Assembly: GCF_022712295.1 (NCBI RefSeq)
Contig: NZ_JALAGT010000104.1
Span: 1-19,936, forward strand
Length of the DNA: 19,936 bases
Direction: 5' to 3'
Source: Galactobacter sp.
GTDB lineage: Bacteria > Actinomycetota > Actinomycetes > Actinomycetales > Micrococcaceae
A model generated the notes under the pieces. It saw only the letters and a program-made list of their open reading frames with translations, had not been told where the DNA came from and searched no databases. The stretch's first letter is position 1. The number at the start of each line of letters is the position of its first letter. Below are positions 13,721 through 19,936 of this stretch, one piece after another. The position numbers and the translations under genes are program-made.

Positions 13721-14284
13721 ATGGCTTTGACGCGCGTACAGGTGGTGGGGACCGCCACGACGATCCTGCGCGAGTACGGCCTCGGAGACCTCACCATGCG
13801 GCGTTTGGCCCGCGAGCTCGGCGTCGCGCCGGGAGGTCTGTACTGGCACGTTGCGGACAAGCAGGACCTGTTGGTCGCGGTGACCCAGGAATTGCTGGAC
13901 GACGTCGACCTGAGTGACGTTCCCACCCCACCCGTGTTGGGCCGCCGCCTGGCGACGGCCTTGCTTCCGGTGCCCGACGCCGCGGACGTCCTCCGCGTGG
14001 CCCTCACCTGGCGCCCGCGCCAGGTGAGGGTGCTGGCGCACCTGCGGGAGGCGGCCGTCGGGCAGGGGATCGCTGAGGACGAGCGGGAGGACTGGGCCCG
14101 GGGCGCCCTGGACCTGGTGTTGGGTGCGGTGGCCGATCACCAGGAGGCCGCGCGTGCCTCGGCGGCTCCGCCGAGTGCACCGAAGGGTGCGGCTGCAGGC
14201 GAGGTCGAGCCACGTCCGGCCGCCCCCACCACCGAGGCGACGTTGGCCAGGGTGCAGCGCGCACTCACCCGGTGGTCGGGCTGA
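13721..14284 (+). CDS. TetR-family transcriptional regulator
   Basis: A 187-residue regulator. The N-terminal HTH reads VVGTATTILREYGLGDLTMRRLARELGVAPGGLYWHVADKQDLLVAVTQEL, a clear TetR signature ending in YWHVxDKQDLL. The ligand-binding half is short and rich in Ala, Arg and Pro (AARASAAPPSAPKGAAAGEVEPRPAAP), so its C-terminal helices differ from standard TetR proteins. The ATG at 13721 has no SD, and TAGGCT sits 6 nt upstream, so a leaderless mRNA is likely. Its stop is only 2 bp from the stop of the convergent acyl-CoA-ligase gene. It may regulate that gene, or act in lipid metabolism like many TetR proteins; this is inferred from proximity alone. Confidence 0.88.
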   Translation: MALTRVQVVGTATTILREYGLGDLTMRRLARELGVAPGGLYWHVADKQDLLVAVTQELLDDVDLSDVPTPPVLGRRLATALLPVPDAADVLRVALTWRPRQVRVLAHLREAAVGQGIAEDEREDWARGALDLVLGAVADHQEAARASAAPPSAPKGAAAGEVEPRPAAPTTEATLARVQRALTRWSG

Positions 14285-14286
14285 TC

Positions 14287-15783
14287 TCAGGCCAGGGAGT
14301 CCCTCAGCAGGTTCTTGCGGATCTTGCCGGACGCGGTGCGGGGCAGGTCCTCCACCACGGTCAGGGTGCGCGGAATCTTGTAGCGGGCCAGCTTCCCGTC
14401 CAGGAACTCCATGATGGTTTCTGCGGTGATCTCCGCGGAGCCACGCGGCACAACGAAGGCGTGAGGAGCCTCGCCCCACTTGGGGTGGGGAACGCCGATC
14501 ACGGAGACGGCAGCGAGGTCGGGATGGCCGGAGAGCACGGCCTCCACCTCGGCCGGGTACACGTTCTCGCCACCGGAGACGAACATGTCCTTCAGCCGGT
14601 CCGTGACGAACAGGAAGCCGTCCTCGTCGAGGCGACCGAGGTCACCGGTGTGGAACCAGCCCTCAGCCTCGAAGGAGGAGGCCGCATCCGGACGGTTCCA
14701 GTACTCCTTGATGACATTGGGACCCTGCACCAGGATCTCGCCCACCTGACCGGCCGGCAGCTCATCGCCGCCCGGTTCCACGATCTTCACGTCGACGAAG
14801 AACTGCGGCAGCCCGGAGGCACCGATCTTCTCCAGAGCGAACTCCGGCGGCGTGGACGTGGCACCAGGCGAGGTCTCCGTCATGCCGTAGTTCATGGTGA
14901 ACCCGACGCCTTTTTCCGCATAGGCGTCGATGACGTACTTGGGCATCGCGGAACCACCGCAGGTGAGGTTGCGCAGGCTGGAGAGGTCCGCCGTGTCCCA
15001 GGCCGGATCCTCCATGAGCATCTGGAAAGTGGTCGGGACGCCGGAGAGCGTGGTGACCTTGAATTTCTGAACGAGTTGCAGGACTTGGGACGGGACGAAG
15101 CGGGTCTCCACGACCAGGGTGGCGCCCTTCAACAGGGTGGGCAGCACGCCCATACCCAGCGAGGCCACATGGAACATGGGCGAGATCATCAGCGCCACGT
15201 CGGTGGAGGCCACGTCGTAGTCGATGAGGACGTTGAAGCAGTTGGAGGTCAAGTTGCCGTGGGTGAGCATGGCCCCCTTGGGGCGCCCGGTGGTTCCTGA
15301 CGTGTAGAGGATGACGGCCAGGTCGTCGAGACCAACGCGCACGTCCTCATCGAAACGCCCGACGGCGGCGGACCGCGCGTGCAGTTCATCCAGATCCCAG
15401 GTGGCCACGTCGGTCTCGGCGGTAGCCGCCGCCGGAACGGCGGCACCGGCCAAGGAATCGTCGTACACCAGGACGCTGACGCCGGCGTCGTCCAGCTGAT
15501 ACGCCAGCTCCCCCGGAGCCAGGCGGGTGTTGAGCGGGACCGTCACGGCGCCGATGCGACCGGCAGCGAAGAGTACCTCCACGAACTCGGGCGAGTTCTC
15601 ACCGAGGTAGGCCACGCGATCGCCCGGACCCACTCCGGCATCGGCGAAGGCCGCGGCGGCGCGGGAGGCTGCCTCCTCGAGGTCCGCGTAGGTCAGGGTC
15701 CGCTCCCCGGCGATGATGGCCGGCTTGGAGCCGGACTTGACGAGCCTGCGAGTGAGCCAGGATCCGAGTCCGTGGTTGAGCAT
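14287..15783 (-). CDS. Fatty-acyl-CoA ligase-like AMP-binding enzyme
   Basis: A 498-residue ANL-superfamily enzyme that adenylates a carboxylic acid with ATP and transfers it to CoA. The phosphate loop is TSGTTGRPKG (161-170), GWFHTGDLGRLDEDGFLFVTDRLKDMFVSGGENVYPAEVE is the hinge and C-domain signature, and PRTASGKIRK carries the catalytic Lys487. Sequence features are those of medium- and long-chain or aromatic-acid ligases (FadD-like); substrate is not determinable from motifs. The ATG at 15783 has AAAGGAG 7 nt upstream. A strong promoter with TTGACA overlaps the end of the phosphatase gene. The convergent TetR gene ends 2 bp away. The ORF could extend to 15855, but that would remove the promoter, so the shorter start is preferred. 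Confidence 0.92.
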   Translation of the reverse strand: MLNHGLGSWLTRRLVKSGSKPAIIAGERTLTYADLEEAASRAAAAFADAGVGPGDRVAYLGENSPEFVEVLFAAGRIGAVTVPLNTRLAPGELAYQLDDAGVSVLVYDDSLAGAAVPAAATAETDVATWDLDELHARSAAVGRFDEDVRVGLDDLAVILYTSGTTGRPKGAMLTHGNLTSNCFNVLIDYDVASTDVALMISPMFHVASLGMGVLPTLLKGATLVVETRFVPSQVLQLVQKFKVTTLSGVPTTFQMLMEDPAWDTADLSSLRNLTCGGSAMPKYVIDAYAEKGVGFTMNYGMTETSPGATSTPPEFALEKIGASGLPQFFVDVKIVEPGGDELPAGQVGEILVQGPNVIKEYWNRPDAASSFEAEGWFHTGDLGRLDEDGFLFVTDRLKDMFVSGGENVYPAEVEAVLSGHPDLAAVSVIGVPHPKWGEAPHAFVVPRGSAEITAETIMEFLDGKLARYKIPRTLTVVEDLPRTASGKIRKNLLRDSLA

Positions 15784-15822
15784 GTGCGATCTCCTTTGAC
15801 CTACGACGCGCCGTTGCTGATC

Positions 15823-15855
15823 ACAATCATTGTCGAGTTCAATGAAATGTGTCAA
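15823..15855 (-). promoter_or_regulatory. Promoter and palindromic operator of the acyl-CoA ligase gene
   Basis: Minus strand: TTGACA (15850-15855), exact -35 consensus, 18-bp spacer, AATGAT (15826-15831) as -10. ACAATCATTGT (15823-15833) is an odd-centred palindrome covering the -10. This layout fits repression of the ligase gene by an unknown regulator. An SD follows closer to the ATG at 15783. Confidence 0.55.
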
Positions 15856-15873
15856 GCCTCACAGTCGACTGCA

Positions 15874-16608
15874 TCATGTCAGCAGCTTGGCCCTCAGCGC
15901 CTCGAGCCTGTCGGCACCCAGACCTGCATCAAGCAGATACTGTTGCGCTCCTCCGAACCGATCCTCCAGGACCCCGAGCGTTGCATCCATGGCCTCCGGC
16001 GGCGAACCAACCATCAGCTCTCTCAACGCATCCGACACCGGAATCCCATGCGCCTCGAGCCGCCGAAGCTGCTCCTGTTCCCACACACCGGAGAGCCGGG
16101 ACTCGGTGATGGCGTAGTCAGCCACGATGGACTCGCGATCCGCCCCCACCGCGGCCAGGCTCAGCGCAGACACCACGCCAGTGCGATCCTTGCCCGCGGC
16201 GCAATGCACCAGGGTGGGGCCGGAGGCCTCCGCCACAACGCCGATCACCCGCACCAGATCATCCGCGTTGTCCTCCAACAAGGACGCATACAACTGGGCC
16301 AGCGCAGGCAGCTTCAACAGGTCGATGCCACCAGGGGCATCCTGCCTCCCCTGCAGAAGGGGAATCCCGACCGAGCGCACGTCGTCGGGGATCACGTCCG
16401 GGGCCGCCGAGACCTCCGGATCGGAACGCAGGTCGATGATGGTCCCCACCTCAAGCCGGCCCATCTGCTTGAGCCCCCGTGCCGAGACGGCCACCAGGGC
16501 ATCCGAACGGAAGAAGACTCCCGGCTTCAGTCGCTTCGAGCCAACCCCCGGAGAGGCGGCGACGTCGCGGAAGTTCGCGGTTCCGTCCACCAGCGACCTA
16601 GTTGTCAT
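15874..16608 (-). CDS. PtpB-like tyrosine/serine protein phosphatase (Y_phosphatase3)
   Basis: A 244-residue cysteine-dependent phosphatase. The P-loop is HCAAGKDRTG with nucleophile Cys136 and Arg142, and the N-terminal NFRDVAA (12-18) is another trait of this family, known from mycobacterial PtpB and related lipid/protein phosphatases. The active site motif CxxGKDRTG sets it apart from low-molecular-weight PTPs. The ATG at 16608 has GAGGAG about 7 nt upstream; an earlier in-frame ATG at 16623 is less well placed. It lies 98 bp downstream of tdk on the same strand, and a strong promoter for the next gene lies near its end. Substrate may be a phosphoprotein or phosphoinositide; the sequence does not show which. 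Confidence 0.92.
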   Translation of the reverse strand: MTTRSLVDGTANFRDVAASPGVGSKRLKPGVFFRSDALVAVSARGLKQMGRLEVGTIIDLRSDPEVSAAPDVIPDDVRSVGIPLLQGRQDAPGGIDLLKLPALAQLYASLLEDNADDLVRVIGVVAEASGPTLVHCAAGKDRTGVVSALSLAAVGADRESIVADYAITESRLSGVWEQEQLRRLEAHGIPVSDALRELMVGSPPEAMDATLGVLEDRFGGAQQYLLDAGLGADRLEALRAKLLT

Positions 16609-16706
16609 CCAACGGCTCCTCATGTCGATTCGATGGCACCAACTGTGCCGCCTTCAGGTCCATCTTCCACGAGAGACGCCGTCGACCGTTGCGCCCGTGA
16701 ACCCGC

Positions 16707-17330
16707 TCATCCGAGGTTTCCGCCGGATTCTTGGAGGTAGCAAGATCCGCACAGGGATTCGTAGGTGACCTCTCCCCCGTCGATGGCGACCTGATCACCG
16801 TGGAACACGAACTCACCGTCCACGCGGCGGGTGTTGAACACGGCCTTGCGCCCGCAGCGGCAGATGGTCTTCAGTTCCTCCAGGGAGTGCGCCACCTCCA
16901 ACAACCGTGCGGCTCCCGGGAAGGCATGGGTGCGGAAGTCCGTGCGGATGCCGTAGGCCAGCACCGGCACCCCGTCCAACACCGCGATCCGCAGTAGATC
17001 ATCCACCTGGGCGGGAGAAAGGAACTGAGCCTCGTCCACCAAAAGGCACGCCACGGGTTCAACGTCCACGTGCTGCAGCAGGGCGTTCGGGTCGTCACCG
17101 TGGGCGGCCGCAGCGAAGACCTCCCGGACGTCGTCCTCCGGATGGATCACCAGGTCAACGGGCCGGGTCACACCGAGCCGGGACACGATGGAGTCATCCC
17201 CCTTGGTGTCCACCCCCGGCTTGGCAAGCAGCACCCGTTGCCCGCGCTCCTCGTAGTTGAACGCCGCTTGCAGCAGGCCCGTGGACTTGCCGGAGTTCAT
17301 GGCCCCGTAGCGGAAGTAGAGCTTGGCCAA
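16707..17330 (-). CDS. tdk: Thymidine kinase
   Basis: A 207-residue type II thymidine kinase that phosphorylates thymidine with ATP in DNA-precursor salvage. The P-loop is GAMNSGKST (9-17), and the Walker B region is LLVDEAQF with D99 and the catalytic base E100. The zinc ribbon has C157, C159, C194 and C197. I chose the rare TTG at 17330: an AAAGG SD lies about 6 nt upstream, and the protein then begins MAKLYFRYG as usual for the family. A TTG at 17348 gives 6 extra residues but lacks an SD. It is downstream of a small lipoprotein gene that ends in a hairpin terminator, and upstream of the PtpB-like gene. Confidence 0.93.
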   Translation of the reverse strand: MAKLYFRYGAMNSGKSTGLLQAAFNYEERGQRVLLAKPGVDTKGDDSIVSRLGVTRPVDLVIHPEDDVREVFAAAAHGDDPNALLQHVDVEPVACLLVDEAQFLSPAQVDDLLRIAVLDGVPVLAYGIRTDFRTHAFPGAARLLEVAHSLEELKTICRCGRKAVFNTRRVDGEFVFHGDQVAIDGGEVTYESLCGSCYLQESGGNLG

Positions 17331-17354
17331 AGGACGCCTTTCACACAAGGAACA

Positions 17355-17387
17355 GGATGCGCACCGACCTCACGTCGGAGCGCATCC
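17355..17387 (-). terminator. Terminator after the small lipoprotein gene
   Basis: Arms 17355-17368 (GGATGCGCACCGAC) and 17374-17387 pair with one mismatch and a 5-nt loop. On the minus strand TGTTCCTTGTG follows. It lies 15 bp after the stop of the lipoprotein gene and just before tdk, so tdk would depend on read-through or its own promoter. Confidence 0.7.
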
Positions 17388-17402
17388 AGTCTAGGCGTGA
17401 GC

Positions 17403-17924
17403 TCAGTCGGTACCGGCCGCTTCCGTGAAACCCTTGGCGAAGGAGGCCAGGTCATCGAGGCTCACTTCACCGACGCCATTGAGTGTGATTTCCGACCCGC
17501 CTTTGATGTCCAAATAACAGGTTGGCGAATCGGTATCCTCGACGCCGCAGTACCCGGTCGCAATTCGCGTGGTCGACCCTGTGAAAGCACCCTTGGCCAT
17601 CTTCTTGGCAGACAACTCCCCCGTGCCGTCTGCGCTGATGAAGTCCGCCTCGTTGTCCTTGCTCCAAGCGGCAAGCCCGGCGAAGCCCGACTCCTTCGAT
17701 TTCCATTCCCCCACCTGCTCGGGCAGATGATCGGCGACGTCCGACTTCAGCGACTTTCCGGCGTCACCCGCGTCGGCCTCAGCCGCGGATGTCGATTGTT
17801 CGGTGGTGGCGCCCTGGGCGGACCCCTTCTCCGCGTCGGAATCGGAACTGGAGCAGCTGGAAATGGCCAGTCCCACGACAGCCACCGCCGCTATGAGGGA
17901 CAAGCCGTTCAACGACCTCTTCAT
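17403..17924 (-). CDS. Small secreted lipoprotein, unknown function
   Basis: A 173-residue protein with a lipoprotein signal peptide: MKRSLNGLSLIAAVAVVGLAISSC, cleaved before Cys24 (I-S-S-C lipobox), then a Ser/Asp/Ala-rich linker to about residue 60 and a compact folded domain. The domain has WKSKESGFAGLAAWSK and two further cysteines in GYCGVEDTDSPTCYL, which could form a disulfide outside the cell. I recognise no family. The ATG at 17924 has GAAGGG 6 nt upstream, inside a hairpin that may control translation. A longer start at 18107 would run through the hairpin and lacks support. The gene is flanked by terminators on both sides, so it is likely monocistronic. Confidence 0.8.
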   Translation of the reverse strand: MKRSLNGLSLIAAVAVVGLAISSCSSSDSDAEKGSAQGATTEQSTSAAEADAGDAGKSLKSDVADHLPEQVGEWKSKESGFAGLAAWSKDNEADFISADGTGELSAKKMAKGAFTGSTTRIATGYCGVEDTDSPTCYLDIKGGSEITLNGVGEVSLDDLASFAKGFTEAAGTD

Positions 17925-17961
17925 GAAAAACCCTTCATGGATAACACTGTTTTCCATGAAG
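17925..17961 (-). promoter_or_regulatory. Leader hairpin overlapping the SD of the small lipoprotein gene
   Basis: CTTCATGGA (17933-17941) and TCCATGAAG (17953-17961) are exact 9-bp inverted arms. On the minus-strand RNA the downstream arm runs into the SD (AAGGG) of the ATG at 17924, so the stem would partly bury the ribosome site. The rest of the gap to 18065 holds no gene I can see; a TTGAGT at about 17990 is a weak promoter clue. Confidence 0.45.
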
Positions 17962-18065
17962 ACTGCCACTACCCACCTCTCGCACTCAAATCGACACACC
18001 CCGCCCCCAATGGAGAGAGAAGACCAACGAAACGGAGGAAAGTGGCAAATGCCGCAGGAACAAAG

Positions 18066-18102
18066 GAAGGTCCGCCCCGGCCATGAGCCGGAGCGGACCT
18101 TC
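18066..18102 (-). terminator. Terminator of the fba-DUF3151 operon
   Basis: Arms 18066-18081 (GAAGGTCCGCCCCGGC) and 18087-18102 pair over 16 positions with one G-U type mismatch and a 5-nt loop. A CTTTGTTCC stretch follows on the minus strand. It lies 18 bp past the DUF3151 stop. Confidence 0.8.
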
Positions 18103-18119
18103 AACAACCACGCAGAGGA

Positions 18120-18529
18120 TCAGCCCTCGATGGCCCCCACGGCCTTGGGGTCAGAATCGTTCAGGAACGTGCCGATGCGCGCCACCTCGTCCACCTCACC
18201 GATGGCTGCGGCCGCCCGACGCAGCGCGTACAAGGAGCGCAGGAAGCCACGGTTGGGCTCGTGGGAGTAGGGAACCGGGCCCTGACCGCGCCACCCGGAC
18301 TTACGCAGTGCGTCCAGCCCACGGTGGTAACCAACGCGGGCGAACGCGTAGGACTCGACCTCGCGACCCTCCGCCCACGCGTCGTCTGCCATCAGCGCCC
18401 ACGGCAGCGACTCGGCGGGGAAGGCACGCGCCAGGTCCTCGGCCTCGTCGCCCGCGTCGTAGCGGGACACGAGGTCCGGATTCTCCGGCAGCAACGTCGC
18501 GGGGATGCCAAGCAGGTTCTCCCCGAGGT

Positions 18530-18533
<4 letters not shown>
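18120..18533 (-). CDS. DUF3151 family protein
   Basis: A 137-residue protein of DUF3151, a small actinobacterial family. Typical traits are the N-terminal LPENPDL, the acidic helix DDAWAEGREVESYAFARVGYHRGLDALRKSGWRGQGPVPYSHEPNRGFLRSLYALRRAAAAIGE, and a short C-terminus. The GTG start overlaps the fba stop by 4 bases (18530-18533), so it is translationally coupled to fba. DUF3151 genes often follow fba in actinobacteria, but no function is established to my knowledge. The alpha-helical content hints at a small interaction protein. It ends in a strong terminator. Confidence 0.9.
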
Positions 18534-19552
<1,019 letters not shown>

Positions 19553-19553
19553 G

Positions 19554-19619
19554 TCACTCCTTGGGTCGGTGCGGGCCGCATTCAGGGTCCGCGAGCTGAA
19601 GCGCCGATGGCCTGTTCAT
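19554..19619 (-). other. Possible fba leader peptide (21 codons)
   Basis: ATG at 19619 opens MNRPSALQLADPECGPHRPKE, and its TGA lies one base before the fba ATG, with the fba SD inside the last codons. An in-frame GTG at 19631 adds four residues, and AAGGAGG stands just before it. This could be chance; the SD spacing to either start is imperfect. Confidence 0.25.
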
Positions 19620-19642
19620 GCCACCGATCACGTCCTCCTTCC

Positions 19643-19648
19643 ATCCTA
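19643..19648 (-). promoter_or_regulatory. Possible -10 element of the fba promoter
   Basis: On the minus strand TAGGAT matches the consensus at 4 of 6 positions and would start a leader of about 84 nt before fba. No good -35 was found. The remainder of 19649-19790 holds GGATTAATCC (19742-19751), an exact palindrome, and GGGGG with CCCCC (19762-19766, 19773-19777) forming a small stem near the next gene; no coding region is supported. Confidence 0.35.
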
Positions 19649-19790
19649 GCGACGGGGGCCACGAAGATGCGATGGTCTGCCGCAGCCATTACTTCGGTGC
19701 GTTGCAAACCCTCCATATGAACCACGGAATGCACATTCCCGGGATTAATCCGCCAGACTGAGGGGGTCACATCCCCCATCCGGAGCACCA

Positions 19791-19936
19791 ATGAGCACGC
19801 CGAACGATCCAGAGCGCACCACCGATGACCAGACGGCGAGTGGCGACGACGCCGCGGGCGTCGGCCGGCCGCAGCCCGGCGCGCCCTGGGGCGCTCCCCC
19901 TCCGCCCATGCCCGACGTCCCGGGTCCGGTCCCGCC
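19791..19936 (+). CDS. N-terminus of a Pro/Gly-rich protein (3' end outside window)
   Basis: An ATG at 19791 with GGAG 6 nt upstream opens MSTPNDPERTTDDQTASGDDAAGVG and then a proline-rich stretch with PQPGAPWGAPPPPMPDVPGPVPP; the frame stays open to the window end. Acidic, proline-rich N-termini like this are common on small actinobacterial membrane proteins and secreted proteins with a following membrane segment, but only 48 residues are visible, so no family can be named. It is divergent from fba and transcribed out of the window. Confidence 0.75.
   Translation, partial: MSTPNDPERTTDDQTASGDDAAGVGRPQPGAPWGAPPPPMPDVPGPVP

Noticed and set aside
17925..18107. Longer start for the small lipoprotein
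   Set aside because: It would place 61 residues before a clean signal peptide and run through the leader hairpin.
19582..19791. 69-codon minus-strand frame upstream of fba
   Set aside because: It has no SD or family resemblance and overlaps the fba leader and promoter.

Overview
The window is high-GC DNA with tightly packed genes, Shine-Dalgarno (SD) starts for most enzyme genes and what look like leaderless starts for many regulator genes. The gene content is typical of an actinobacterium: a class II fructose-bisphosphate aldolase followed by a DUF3151 gene, CorA, TipAS-type MerR, DUF2804, and a MarR gene divergent from a photolyase gene. A member of the Micrococcales (Micrococcaceae- or Brevibacterium-like) fits best, but this is inferred from gene content and not from a phylogenetic marker. 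No rRNA, tRNA, CRISPR array, insertion sequence or phage gene was seen.

Left end (1-3640): the 3' end of a DUF2867-type protein overlaps a cytochrome P450 gene. Convergent to these is a MarR-family regulator, which is divergent from a class I photolyase (phr). Such genes commonly lie in light or carotenoid (crt) clusters of actinobacteria, so this may be the edge of one. The P450 lacks the usual acidic residue in the I-helix oxygen-activation motif. 3667-8079: a leftward set runs from an ArsR-like regulator through a CaiB/BaiF family III CoA-transferase to corA. A rightward MFS exporter gene diverges from it across a promoter region with three tandem 14-bp repeats, the likely operator.

8155-12755: a DUF2804 gene ends in a 21-bp tandem repeat and is followed by a 38-bp perfect palindrome, which is the terminator of a leftward nitrilase-family amidohydrolase gene. 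Upstream of that is purA. Divergent from purA is a low-complexity, glycine-rich predicted lipoprotein. 12842-15783: a TipAS-type MerR regulator with a textbook 19-bp-spacer operator diverges from a small TetR regulator, which meets a fatty-acyl-CoA-ligase-like gene tail to tail with only 2 bp between them.

15874-19936: leftward genes for a PtpB-like tyrosine phosphatase, thymidine kinase, a small secreted lipoprotein, and fba with DUF3151 (4-bp overlap). A proline-rich protein starts rightward at the end and is cut by the window edge.

Most of the window is ordinary chromosomal housekeeping and regulation. The most unusual signals are regulatory: predicted leaderless promoters concentrated on the regulator genes, the 14-bp operator array, the MerR dyad, an RNA hairpin that would bury the ribosome-binding site of the small lipoprotein, a possible leader peptide before fba, and several long palindromes. 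No clearly new multi-gene system was found.
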